Assembly (NCBI RefSeq): GCF_000025185.1
Contig: NC_013720.1
Location: 5,332,001 to 5,396,000, forward strand
Length of the DNA: 64,000 nt
Direction of reading: 5' to 3'
DNA from: Pirellula staleyi DSM 6068
Lineage (GTDB): Bacteria > Planctomycetota > Planctomycetia > Pirellulales > Pirellulaceae
Shown here piece by piece: positions 19,110 to 27,996 of this stretch. Both the position numbers and the translations under genes were made by a program. Below the pieces are notes generated by a model. The model worked only from the letters and a program-made list of their open reading frames with translations, was not told the origin of the DNA and made no database searches. Position 1 is the first letter of the stretch. The number at the start of each line of letters is the position of its first letter.

Positions 19110-20651
19110 ATGAAACCATCGCACCTCTCCGCGATTCGTCTTTCGTTGATTTACGCTGTCGTCAGTACGTTTTTGTGCTGCGCAACATTGCCCAGTACGA
19201 TCGCTGCAGAACAACAGCCGAACATCGTTTTCTTTTTGGTCGATGACTTGGGGCAGCGCGATTTGGGCTGCTATGGGAGTACGTTCTACGAAACGCCGAA
19301 TATCGACAAACTGGCTGCTGATGGAGCGAGATTCACACAGGCATATGCAGCATGTCCTGTCTGCTCGCCAACACGCGCGAGCATCTTGACTGGCCTGTGG
19401 CCACAGCGGACCGGGATTACCGACTACATCGCAACCGACAACTCCAACGGACCGGCGAAGTGGAATCGCAACACGATGACACTCCCGGCAGCTTATCGCG
19501 ATCGGCTGGCGCTCGATTCTCCGACGCTGGCTAAGTCGCTGAAATCTGCTGGTTATGCCACGTTTTTCGCTGGCAAATGGCATCTCGGTCCCGAAGGTTT
19601 TTACCCTGAGAATCAAGGCTTCGACATCAATCGAGGTGGCATCGAACGCGGTGGTCCTTATGGTGGCAAGCAGTATTTTTCTCCCTATGGCAATCCACGT
19701 TTGACAGACGGCCCCGCTGGTGAGCATCTTCCCGATCGACTCGCCACCGAGACTTGTCAGTTCATCGAGGCCCATCAGAAGCAGCCGTTCTTCGCTTACT
19801 TTTCGTTCTACAGCGTGCATACTCCTTTGCAGGCGCGTGAGGACCTTCGACAAAAGTATGTTGCCAAACGTGAGAAGCTGGGACTGAAACCAACCTGGGG
19901 ACGCGAGCACATGCGCGATGTCAGGCAGGTGCAAGAGCACGCCGTGTATGCCGCGATGGTCGATGCGATGGATCAAGCAGTGGGCAAGGTGCTCGCGAAG
20001 CTCGACGAACTTGGTCTCCGCGAAAATACGCTGGTGATCTTCACGAGCGATAACGGCGGACTCTCGACGAGCGAAGGTTGGCCGACATCGAACCTGCCGC
20101 TGCGTGGCGGTAAAGGGTGGATGTATGAAGGTGGGATTCGCGAGCCGCTCGTGATGCGCTGGCCGGCAAAAGTAAAAGCCGGTTCGACCATCGATACACC
20201 CGTTTCGAGCCCCGATTTCATGGCCACGTTGCTCGCAGCCACTGCGACGAAACCGGCCGAGCAGCAGCAGATCGATGGTGTTAGTTTGTTGCCGCTGCTG
20301 GCAGGTGAGAAGCTCAAAGAACGTTCGCTCTTTTGGCACTATCCGCACTACGGCAATCAAGGAGGAGCGCCGGCAGCCGCGATTCGTCGTGGTTCCTGGA
20401 AGTTGATCGAGTGGCTCGAAGATGGCCAGGTCGAGTTGTTCAATCTCGCGACCGACGAAAGTGAAACCACCAATCTGGCCTCGAAAGAACCGGCTTTGGT
20501 GCGCGAGATGCTCGCCGAGTTGCATGCGTGGCAGAAAGAAGTGGGAGCAATACTTCCCGAGAAAAATCCGAACTACGATCCGGCCAAGCCGAGTGGTCGC
20601 GGTGCTAGAAATCAGCCGACATCTCAGCCTGCCAAAGGCAAACGTTCGTAA
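19110..20651 (+). CDS. Sulfatase (family S1), exported
   Basis: This 513-residue sulfatase is the second of the tandem set. A signal peptide of about 30 residues ends near TIAAEQ. The N-terminal metal site reads PNIVFFLVDDLGQRDLGCYG, and the maturation motif is C85-S-P-T-R89 followed by ASILTG. GKWHLGPEG and VIFTSDNGGLS mark further active-site segments. The C-terminal EKNPNYDP segment is common in planctomycete and verrucomicrobial sulfatases. A Pro/Gln/Lys-rich tail follows. The gene is 27 bp after the first sulfatase and 45 bp before the third, so all three are probably cotranscribed. Confidence 0.94.
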   Translation: MKPSHLSAIRLSLIYAVVSTFLCCATLPSTIAAEQQPNIVFFLVDDLGQRDLGCYGSTFYETPNIDKLAADGARFTQAYAACPVCSPTRASILTGLWPQRTGITDYIATDNSNGPAKWNRNTMTLPAAYRDRLALDSPTLAKSLKSAGYATFFAGKWHLGPEGFYPENQGFDINRGGIERGGPYGGKQYFSPYGNPRLTDGPAGEHLPDRLATETCQFIEAHQKQPFFAYFSFYSVHTPLQAREDLRQKYVAKREKLGLKPTWGREHMRDVRQVQEHAVYAAMVDAMDQAVGKVLAKLDELGLRENTLVIFTSDNGGLSTSEGWPTSNLPLRGGKGWMYEGGIREPLVMRWPAKVKAGSTIDTPVSSPDFMATLLAATATKPAEQQQIDGVSLLPLLAGEKLKERSLFWHYPHYGNQGGAPAAAIRRGSWKLIEWLEDGQVELFNLATDESETTNLASKEPALVREMLAELHAWQKEVGAILPEKNPNYDPAKPSGRGARNQPTSQPAKGKRS

Positions 20652-20696
20652 GCAATCCGCGCTCGCATTTCGTCGTTCTCTCGGCAAGGTACTACG

Positions 20697-22592
20697 ATGC
20701 TCTTCGACTACACAACCAGCTCCGCGATGCTGACCAGTCACTATCAGCTCACGCACGCGCTGTTCCCAACATGGCTGATGTTCACAGCGATTGTCGCTTT
20801 TCTCAGCAGCGCGAGCAGTACGTTTGCCGCAGAGCGCGAAGTTACTCAGCCGAACATCGTGGTGTTTCTCGCCGACGATGCTGGCTGGGGAGACTATAGT
20901 TTTTCGGGCAACACGAACCTGAGCACACCGCATATCGATTCGATTGCACGAGGCGGAGCTTCGATCGATCGTTTCTTTGTTTGTTCCGTTTGCTCTCCGA
21001 CACGAGCGGAATTTTTGACAGGCCGCTATCATCAGCGCGGCGGTGTGCGCGGTGTTTCGACCGGTCAAGAGCGTCTGGATCTGAGTGAGCGAACGCTGGC
21101 TGATTCGCTTCGCGCGGCGGGTTATGCCACCGGTGCTTTTGGAAAATGGCACAACGGAAGTCAGTGGCCCTATCATCCGAACGCTCGTGGATTTGACGAG
21201 TATTTCGGCTACACATCGGGGCATTGGGGGGAGTACTTCAATCCGCCTCTCGAGCACAACGGCAAGCTGAATAACTACGAGGGCTACATCGTCGACATCT
21301 GCACTGATCGCGCGATCACGTTCATCGAGGCCTCGAAAAACAAGCCCTTCTTTTGCTACGTTCCGTTCACTACGCCGCATTCGCCCTGGAGTGTTCCCTC
21401 CGCCGACTGGAAACGTTTTCAAGACAAACCACTCGAAAAGCGAGCAACCAATCTCAAGCAAGAACAGCTTGACCAGACGCGCTGTGCGCTGGCGATGGTC
21501 GAAAATCAAGATCGCAACGTGGGGCGTGTGCTGTCGAAACTCGACGAGCTTAAGCTGCGTGAGAACACGATTGTGGTTTACTTCTCCGACAACGGCCCCA
21601 ACTCGGCGCGCTGGACTGGTGGCATGAAGGGGAAGAAAGGGACGACCGACGAAGGGGGCGTTCGGAGTGTCTGCTACATCCAGTGGCCCAAGCGCATTGC
21701 AGCCGCACAAACGATCCAGCCGATTGCAGGGGCTATTGATCTGCTCCCAACACTGCTGTCGCTCGCGGGTGTGAAACATGTCGGCGAGCTGCCGCTCGAT
21801 GGTCGCGACCTTGCTCCGCTTCTCACCGGTCAGCAGCCAGAGTGGCCCGAGCGTTTGCTCTTTACTACTTGGGCTGGCAAGGTGAGTGCTCGCAGCCAAA
21901 CGCATCGACTCGACGAACAAGGTCTGCTGTTCGACATGCAAAGCGATCCGGGACAGACCACGCCGGTGAATGATCGCGAGCCGAAACTGACAGCCGAAAT
22001 GAAGTCGGCGGTGGCAAAGTGGAAGGCCGAGATGGAGCGAGAACTTGCGCTCGATGCGACACCGCCGCTCGAGGCCACATTGCTGGAAGGGGTGAAGCTG
22101 ACGAACGTCGATGCGCGGCCGATTCCTCTGGGTTATCGCGAGTTTCCGATCACCATGCTGCCGGCGCGCGATGGTCAGCCGGTGGGTGGGGTGAAGAGAA
22201 GCAGCAGTGCACCGAACTCGTCGTACTTCGTGAACTGGAAGTCGACCGACGACAAGGTTGTGTGGCTGGTGGATGTGAACGTCCATGGCAAGTACCTTGT
22301 GACCATCGATTACACATGCCCTGAAGCGGATGCCGGATCGACACTCGAACTGCGACTCGGCAAGAGTCGGCTGGTGGCGACAGTGACTCCCGGATGGGAC
22401 CCACCTCTCTACACCGATCAAGACACGCTCCCTCGTCCTCCTGCTGAATCCTCGATGAAACCATTTCGCACGCTCGATTTGGGTGTCGTTGAACTTCAGC
22501 CTGGGATCGGACTACTCACTTTGCAGGCGACCAAAATCCCCGGCAACTCGGTGATGGATCTCCGCCGCGTCACACTGGTGCTGCAAGACTGA
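20697..22592 (+). CDS. Sulfatase with C-terminal beta-sandwich extension
   Basis: This 631-residue sulfatase is longer than its two neighbours. An N-terminal hydrophobic segment (about residues 20-42, ending STFAAE) acts as the signal. The catalytic domain has NIVVFLADDAGWGDYSFSG, formylglycine motif C99-S-P-T-R103, GKWHNGS and VVYFSDNGPNS. After about residue 440 comes a roughly 190-residue extension with alternating strands (YFVNWKSTDDKVVWLVDVNV, TLELRLGKSRLVATVTPGW, MDLRRVTLVLQD). It resembles a carbohydrate-binding or DUF5077-like beta-sandwich (fold inferred). The ATG at 20697 has AAGG upstream; ATG 20727 is possible. Confidence 0.93.
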   Translation: MLFDYTTSSAMLTSHYQLTHALFPTWLMFTAIVAFLSSASSTFAAEREVTQPNIVVFLADDAGWGDYSFSGNTNLSTPHIDSIARGGASIDRFFVCSVCSPTRAEFLTGRYHQRGGVRGVSTGQERLDLSERTLADSLRAAGYATGAFGKWHNGSQWPYHPNARGFDEYFGYTSGHWGEYFNPPLEHNGKLNNYEGYIVDICTDRAITFIEASKNKPFFCYVPFTTPHSPWSVPSADWKRFQDKPLEKRATNLKQEQLDQTRCALAMVENQDRNVGRVLSKLDELKLRENTIVVYFSDNGPNSARWTGGMKGKKGTTDEGGVRSVCYIQWPKRIAAAQTIQPIAGAIDLLPTLLSLAGVKHVGELPLDGRDLAPLLTGQQPEWPERLLFTTWAGKVSARSQTHRLDEQGLLFDMQSDPGQTTPVNDREPKLTAEMKSAVAKWKAEMERELALDATPPLEATLLEGVKLTNVDARPIPLGYREFPITMLPARDGQPVGGVKRSSSAPNSSYFVNWKSTDDKVVWLVDVNVHGKYLVTIDYTCPEADAGSTLELRLGKSRLVATVTPGWDPPLYTDQDTLPRPPAESSMKPFRTLDLGVVELQPGIGLLTLQATKIPGNSVMDLRRVTLVLQD

Positions 22593-22643
22593 ATGCTCTC
22601 GCAGCACATCGTTTGTCAAGCTTCTAGCACACCTCGTTTTTCA

Positions 22644-22985
22644 CTAGCCACCAGCGAGTGCGCCGATCACCATCAGTGGTTCATCGCCACTGGCAATCGC
22701 GTCGGGCAGGAGAGTGTCGAGCGACTGATTCGACCAATCTGCGCCGCTCACAAAAAACCGGACGAATGCGCGTCGACTTCCCGTCTGCTGATCGCGAATC
22801 GTTCCTCGCAGCGAAGGATAACGCGACTCAAGCGCGCCAATCACGCGGGCAATCGTAATCGGCTCTTCGACCTCGATCGACACCTCGCGCGCGACAGGAT
22901 CGCTACTCACATCTGGCGATTGCGTCGACAGATCGCGCGCTAAGAGTCGCAAGTGATACGGCAAATGGACACGAATCGTTTTCAT
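22644..22985 (-). CDS. MoaD/ThiS-family ubiquitin-fold protein ending in Gly-Gly
   Basis: This is a 113-residue small protein with the beta-grasp pattern of MoaD/ThiS: an N-terminal strand (TIRVHLPYHLRLLA), a helix around VIGALESRYPSLRG, and a terminal IGALAGG. The exposed C-terminal Gly-Gly is the residue pair thiocarboxylated in sulfur carriers. It is longer than typical MoaD (about 80 residues), with an insert around residues 20-30 and 75-90. It follows the BNR-repeat gene by 113 bp on the same strand. From memory, the MoaD-like/BNR pairing recurs in other bacteria and suggests a function outside molybdopterin synthesis (inference). No E1-like MoeB partner is in the window. Confidence 0.75.
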   Translation of the reverse strand: MKTIRVHLPYHLRLLARDLSTQSPDVSSDPVAREVSIEVEEPITIARVIGALESRYPSLRGTIRDQQTGSRRAFVRFFVSGADWSNQSLDTLLPDAIASGDEPLMVIGALAGG

Positions 22986-23098
22986 CAGTCACCACCACGC
23001 GCCAGTAGAGCGCATCTCACTTTTTTTGTAGCGGCTGCTGCGTCAATTTTCGCTAGGATTACAAGCGCCACACGCGCTACTCGTCCGTGCGACACGCA

Positions 23099-24217
23099 CT
23101 AAGGAAGCATCTGCACTTCCACCGAAACCACCGGGGGCAAATCGCGTACGATCGCTTCCCAGTGATCGCCACTATCGCTCGAGCCATACACCTGGCCGCC
23201 ACTGGTTCCGAAGTAAACGCCACACGGATCGCAGCGATCAACAGCCATCGCATCGCGCAGCACATTCACGTAGCAATTCTCTTGCGGCAGTCCCTCGGTA
23301 AGTGCCTCCCACGTGTTGCCTCCCGTGCGACTACGATAAACGCGCAGCTTTCCTTCCGGTGGAAAATGCTCGGAGTCGCTCTTGATCGGCACCACGTAAA
23401 TCGTTTCCGGATCATGTGCGTGCACATCGATCGGAAAACCAAAGTCGCTCGGCAAATTGCCACCGACATCGGTCCAGTCATCGCCGCTGTTATCGCTCCG
23501 CATCACGTCCCAATGCTTCTGCATGAACAGCACATTCGGCCGCGCGGGATGCATCGCAATGCGGTGGACACAATGCCCCACTTCTGCCTGCGGATCGGGC
23601 AGGACATACTCCGACTTGAGCCCACGATTGATCGGCTTCCAAGTCGCGCCACCATCGTCGGTTCGAAACGCGCCCGCTGCAGAAATCGCCACAAAAATCC
23701 GGAGCGGATTCGTCGGATCGAGCACAATCGTGTGCAGGCACATCCCCCCCGCGCCAGGCTGCCAGTAATTCCCCGATCCATGATTACGCAGCCCGGGCAA
23801 TTCGTGCCACGTCAGCCCCGCATCGGTCGAACGAAAGATCGAAGCATCTTCGACACCGGCATACACCGTGTCAGGTTCGTGGAGCGAAGGCTCGAGATGC
23901 CAAACCCTTTTGAATTCCCAAGGATGAGGCGTTCCGTCGTACCACAAGTGCGTTCCCGGCGTCCCTTCGTACGTGAAGTTATTACCGACCGCTTCCCACG
24001 TTTTGCCACCATCGCTCGAGCGCTGAATCACTTGTCCAAACCAGCCCGACGACTGCGAGGCATAGATCCGATTCGGATCGAGTGGCGAGCCCTTCAGGTG
24101 ATACACCTCCCAACCAGCGAAGTGGGGACCACTCACGTCCCACGTCTTCCGCGTGGCATCACTACTCAAGATGAACGCCCCTTTGCGCGTTCCCACCAGC
24201 AGACGTACACCCGCCAT
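23099..24217 (-). CDS. BNR/sialidase-like beta-propeller protein
   Basis: This 372-residue protein has repeated BNR Asp-box motifs ([49 protein letters not shown]), giving a predicted six- or seven-bladed beta-propeller. It opens with [14 protein letters not shown] and has no signal peptide, so it is probably cytoplasmic. It resembles the exo-alpha-sialidase/photosystem-stability-factor-like group, but no glycosidase catalytic set can be claimed. The ATG at 24217 is preceded by AAGGGA. It probably forms an operon with the MoaD-like gene downstream. Confidence 0.85.
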   Translation of the reverse strand: MAGVRLLVGTRKGAFILSSDATRKTWDVSGPHFAGWEVYHLKGSPLDPNRIYASQSSGWFGQVIQRSSDGGKTWEAVGNNFTYEGTPGTHLWYDGTPHPWEFKRVWHLEPSLHEPDTVYAGVEDASIFRSTDAGLTWHELPGLRNHGSGNYWQPGAGGMCLHTIVLDPTNPLRIFVAISAAGAFRTDDGGATWKPINRGLKSEYVLPDPQAEVGHCVHRIAMHPARPNVLFMQKHWDVMRSDNSGDDWTDVGGNLPSDFGFPIDVHAHDPETIYVVPIKSDSEHFPPEGKLRVYRSRTGGNTWEALTEGLPQENCYVNVLRDAMAVDRCDPCGVYFGTSGGQVYGSSDSGDHWEAIVRDLPPVVSVEVQMLP

Positions 24218-24756
24218 GATTCATTCCCTTCAAGTTAAATGCTGCATGCTCGAGCCAACAATCGGCGAACCGGCCAATAACTGTACTTCTGTTTACATAT
24301 TCTGTTTTTTGTAACCCACTGCCGGAGCAGTCGCAAGCGCTGCCGAAAAAAATTCATCAGGGACCTGCTCGGACAGCGCAACTGCGCGCGTAAACAACAA
24401 AAAGCGCGTGGTAAAGTTGCGCGCTGGCAATTCCAAACGACGCTCCTTCAGGGGGAATGAATGCATATTTCTCGAGAAATACGGGCTCTGCGACAGCAGC
24501 GCGCAACCTCAGCCCGCTCTCTAGTCGAACAAACGACCCGCTGATCGACAGCAGCGCAAAAAAACATCGCCCGAGAAAAAATCGCGGGCGATGCTGAGCT
24601 CGAACCTGCGTCGCTGAGTGCCTAGTCGGCTGGGTACCTGTGTTGTGCGCAGCTCACCACAGACTTGGACTCTTCAAGCCGCACACTGCTGGACAAGTCA
24701 GCAGTGCCACCCGGTTTGTTCGTGACGCTCGAGCACCAGCGCTGATTGCCCCTGGG
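24218..24756. other. Gene-free region between the RND pump and BNR genes, with nested hairpin
   Basis: About 540 bp without a supportable gene. It holds a nested inverted repeat at 24376-24422: outer stem GCGCAACT/AGTTGCGC, inner CGCGC/GCGCG. It also contains the pump-operon terminator (listed separately) and the presumed promoter of the BNR gene near its left end. The remainder shows nothing recognisable. Confidence 0.4.
24558..24593 (-). terminator. Intrinsic terminator of the RND efflux operon
   Basis: On the minus strand a perfect 9-bp stem, CATCGCCCG/CGGGCGATG, with an 11-nt loop is followed by seven T residues (24564-24558). It lies 164 bp downstream of the pump gene stop and is oriented to end its transcript before the BNR gene. 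Confidence 0.75.
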
Positions 24757-27700
24757 CTAATGCGCCGGCTTGTCGTGAGGTACGTCCTGAGGCTTCGTAG
24801 CGTGCGAGCCTGCGTCGCTGGTCGCTGGCGGGTGAGCGCTGCCGTGATGATGCACCCGCTTGCCCCACACCCGATCGGTAATCCCTCGCAGCAGCACATA
24901 GAACGCAGGAGTCAGGAACAGCCCCAGGATCGTGACGCCGAGCATCCCCGAGAAGACCGCTGTTCCCAGCACCTGACGAAGTTCAGAACCAGGTCCCTCG
25001 GCGCGAGCCAGCGGCACCACCCCCAGGATGAACGCAAACGACGTCATCATGATCGGACGGAGTCGCATGCGGCACGATTCAATCGCCGCCTCCATCGCCG
25101 TGCGACCTTGCTCTTCGAGTTGAACGGCGAACTCCACGATCAGCACCGCGTTTTTCGCCGCTAGCCCAATGAGCACGACAAACCCAATCTGGGTAATCAG
25201 GTTGTTATCCATTCCACGCAGATGGACCCCCAAGAGCGCAAACGGAAGACAAACCGGCGCGATGAGAATGATCGCCATTGGCAGCGACCAACTTTCATAC
25301 TCGGCCGAGTGGGTGAGGAACACAAACAGCACGCAGAGCGGAAAGATATAGAGCGCCGTGTTCCCGGCGAGTTTCTCTTGATAAGCCAAATCGGTCCATG
25401 CGATGCTCATGCCGGGAGGAAGCTGCTCTCGCGCCAGTCGCTCGATCGTCGCCACCGCTTGTCCCGAACTAAAGCCCGGCGCGGCATCCCCTTGCACTTC
25501 CGCAGCGGGATACATGTTATAGCGCACCACACGATCGGGCCCCGTTTCGGGACGCGTTGTCACCACACTCCCCAGAGGCACCATCTGCCCCGTAGCGCTG
25601 CGGGTCTTCAGTCGCCGAATATCTTCCATCCGGTCGCGAAACTCACCTTCGGCCTGCATCCGCACCTGGAACGTTCGTCCAAACAGATTGAGATCGTTGA
25701 CGTACGACGAACCGAGATTCACTTGCAGTGTCTCGAAAATATTGCCGACCGGCACGTTCAGCATCTTTGCTTTCACGCGGTCGACATCCACAAACAGCTG
25801 CGGTGTCGAAGCGCGGAAGGTTGTAAACACACCCATGAGCGAAGGCTCGGTCCGTGATGCAGCGATCAGCTTATCGGTCGCCTCTTGCAGCGGCCTGCCA
25901 CCTCGGCCACCACGATCTTGCACCAGGAACTTAAAGCCACCTGCCGTGCCGAGTCCCTGCACCGGTGGAGGAGGAATGATGAAGATGTCGGCTTCGACAA
26001 TCTTGTTCATTTCTGCTTGCAACTGCTGCAAAATCACCCCCGCTGTCATCCCGGTTTTCACGCGCGATCCAAACGACTTCGGCGTGATGAAGATCGCGCC
26101 GGAGTTGGGGCTATTGGAGCGCGTGGCTCCCGAAAAACCGGCGAAAGCGACCGTGTGATTCACCGCCTCGTGCTTGAGAATAATCTCGCAAGCACGCTTC
26201 ATCACCGCATCGGTCCGCTCGAGCGAAGCACCATCGGGAAGCTGCACCACGCAGATCAAATACCCTTTGTCTTGCCCCGGAATAAAGCCCCCCGGAACTT
26301 GCTGAAAACCAACCACCGTCATCCCAATCAGCACGACGTAGATCAAAATCGGCACGACCAAATAGCGGACCGTTTGCGCGACCGCTTTCGAGTAGCCAAA
26401 CGTCACCGCATCGAACGCGCGATTGAAAAGTCGAAAGAACCAGCCGAAGCAAAAATCCCACAACCGGCCGAACCAATCTTTCTTCGCCCCGTGAGGCTGC
26501 AGCAAGATGACGCAAAGCGCCGGGCTGAGCGTGAGGCTGTTGAAGGCCGACAGCAGCGTCGAAACGGCAATGGTGAGGGCAAATTGCCGGAAGAATTGGC
26601 CACTGATTCCCGAGATGAACGCGGTCGGCACAAACACGGCCGAGAGCCCGACGGCAATCGCGATCACAGCGCCGGTCACTTCCGACATTGCTTTATAGGC
26701 CGCATCGCGCGGACTGAGTCCATCGGCAATATGCCGCTCGACATTTTCGACCACCACAATCGCATCGTCGACCACAATGCCGATTGCCAGCACGAGGCCG
26801 AAGAGCGAGAGCATGTTGAGCGAAAAGCCAAAGGCCGACATCGCCGCAAACGTGCCGATCAGTGAGACCGGAATCGCCACCAGTGGCACGAGTGTCGCGC
26901 GCCAGTTTTGCAAAAACACGAGCACCACGATCACCACCAGGACCACCGCTTCGTAGAGCGTATGAATCACCGAGTCGATCGATTCGCGCACGAATTCAGT
27001 CGGGTTGTAAACGATCCGGTACTCGAGCCCCTTGGGAAAATTACGGGAGAGCTCGCGAATCGTGGCTTCCACACCATCGGCTGTTTCGAGAGCATTTGAA
27101 CCGGGACGCTGCGCGATCGCGAGCGCCACGGCGGGCTGATTATCGAGGTAGCTGTTCACCGAGTAGTCGCGCGCGCCGAGTTCGATCCGCGCTACATCTT
27201 TCACACGGACGACACGTCCCCCGGAACCGGAGCGAACGATGATCGATTCGAACTGCTCGGGGGTCAACAGTCGTCCCAGCGTATTCACCGTGAGCTGAAA
27301 ATCGTTCCCCTGCGGGATCGGCGGCTGTCCGATCACCCCCGAGGCAACCTGCACGTTTTGTTCGCGAAGCGAGGCCACTACATCGCCAGCGGTGAGTCCC
27401 AGATTGGCGAGCTTATCGGGGTCGAGCCAAATCCGCATGCTGTACTCACGGAGGCCAAACGCCGAAACGTCGCCCACCCCATCGACGCGCGCTAAAGCAT
27501 CGCGCACTTGAATCAGCGCATAGTTGCCGATGTACAGCTGATCGAACCGGTTTTCGGGCGACACCATATGAATCACCATCAGCAAGTCGGGGGACGACTT
27601 GATGGTGGTTACTCCCAAGCGCCGCACATCCTCGGGCAAGCGCGCTTCTGCTGTGGCCACCCGGTTCTGCACCAGCACCTGCGCTTTGTCGAGATCGGTC

Positions 27701-27996
27701 CCCAGTTTGAAGGTGATCGTCAGCGTCATCGCGCCGTCGTTGGTGCTTTGCGACGACATGTAGAGCATGTCCTCGACACCGTTCACCTCTTGCTCGATCG
27801 GAGTCGCTACCGTTTCAGCAATCACATCGGGGGATGCGCCAGGATAACTCGCGCGAACCACAATCGTGGGGGGCACAATATCGGGATACTGCGCAGCTGG
27901 AAGATCGTAATAGGCAATGATCCCGAGAATCACGATCACCGTCGAAACGACGGTGGCAAAAATCGGACGATCGATAAAAAATTGAGCAAAACGCAT
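24757..27996 (-). CDS. RND efflux pump inner-membrane transporter (AcrB/HAE1 type)
   Basis: This is a proton-driven multidrug-type exporter of 1079 residues. It begins MRFAQFFIDRPIFATVVS, typical of HAE-RND pumps, and has twelve predicted TM helices in the 1+6+5 arrangement with two large periplasmic loops. Family motifs include GIVVDDAIVVVENVERH in TM4 with the proton-relay acidic pair, and GLAAKNAVLIVEFA in TM10. A short His/Pro-rich cytoplasmic tail (HHHGSAHPP) closes the protein. The ATG overlaps the stop of the membrane fusion protein gene (TAATG). No TolC-like outer-membrane gene is adjacent, so the pump must borrow one encoded elsewhere. Confidence 0.95.
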   Translation of the reverse strand: MRFAQFFIDRPIFATVVSTVIVILGIIAYYDLPAAQYPDIVPPTIVVRASYPGASPDVIAETVATPIEQEVNGVEDMLYMSSQSTNDGAMTLTITFKLGTDLDKAQVLVQNRVATAEARLPEDVRRLGVTTIKSSPDLLMVIHMVSPENRFDQLYIGNYALIQVRDALARVDGVGDVSAFGLREYSMRIWLDPDKLANLGLTAGDVVASLREQNVQVASGVIGQPPIPQGNDFQLTVNTLGRLLTPEQFESIIVRSGSGGRVVRVKDVARIELGARDYSVNSYLDNQPAVALAIAQRPGSNALETADGVEATIRELSRNFPKGLEYRIVYNPTEFVRESIDSVIHTLYEAVVLVVIVVLVFLQNWRATLVPLVAIPVSLIGTFAAMSAFGFSLNMLSLFGLVLAIGIVVDDAIVVVENVERHIADGLSPRDAAYKAMSEVTGAVIAIAVGLSAVFVPTAFISGISGQFFRQFALTIAVSTLLSAFNSLTLSPALCVILLQPHGAKKDWFGRLWDFCFGWFFRLFNRAFDAVTFGYSKAVAQTVRYLVVPILIYVVLIGMTVVGFQQVPGGFIPGQDKGYLICVVQLPDGASLERTDAVMKRACEIILKHEAVNHTVAFAGFSGATRSNSPNSGAIFITPKSFGSRVKTGMTAGVILQQLQAEMNKIVEADIFIIPPPPVQGLGTAGGFKFLVQDRGGRGGRPLQEATDKLIAASRTEPSLMGVFTTFRASTPQLFVDVDRVKAKMLNVPVGNIFETLQVNLGSSYVNDLNLFGRTFQVRMQAEGEFRDRMEDIRRLKTRSATGQMVPLGSVVTTRPETGPDRVVRYNMYPAAEVQGDAAPGFSSGQAVATIERLAREQLPPGMSIAWTDLAYQEKLAGNTALYIFPLCVLFVFLTHSAEYESWSLPMAIILIAPVCLPFALLGVHLRGMDNNLITQIGFVVLIGLAAKNAVLIVEFAVQLEEQGRTAMEAAIESCRMRLRPIMMTSFAFILGVVPLARAEGPGSELRQVLGTAVFSGMLGVTILGLFLTPAFYVLLRGITDRVWGKRVHHHGSAHPPATSDAGSHATKPQDVPHDKPAH

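Noticed and set aside
17472-22421. A 1649-codon open frame antisense to the three sulfatase genes
   Set aside because: The three sulfatase genes share one frame, and GC-rich genes here rarely use TTA, CTA or TCA, which are the codons that create antisense stops. The product is low-complexity and lacks any domain, so it is a shadow.
24640-25164. Plus-strand ORF overlapping the end of the RND pump gene
   Set aside because: It is antisense to the conserved pump C-terminus and is His/Arg-rich shadow sequence.
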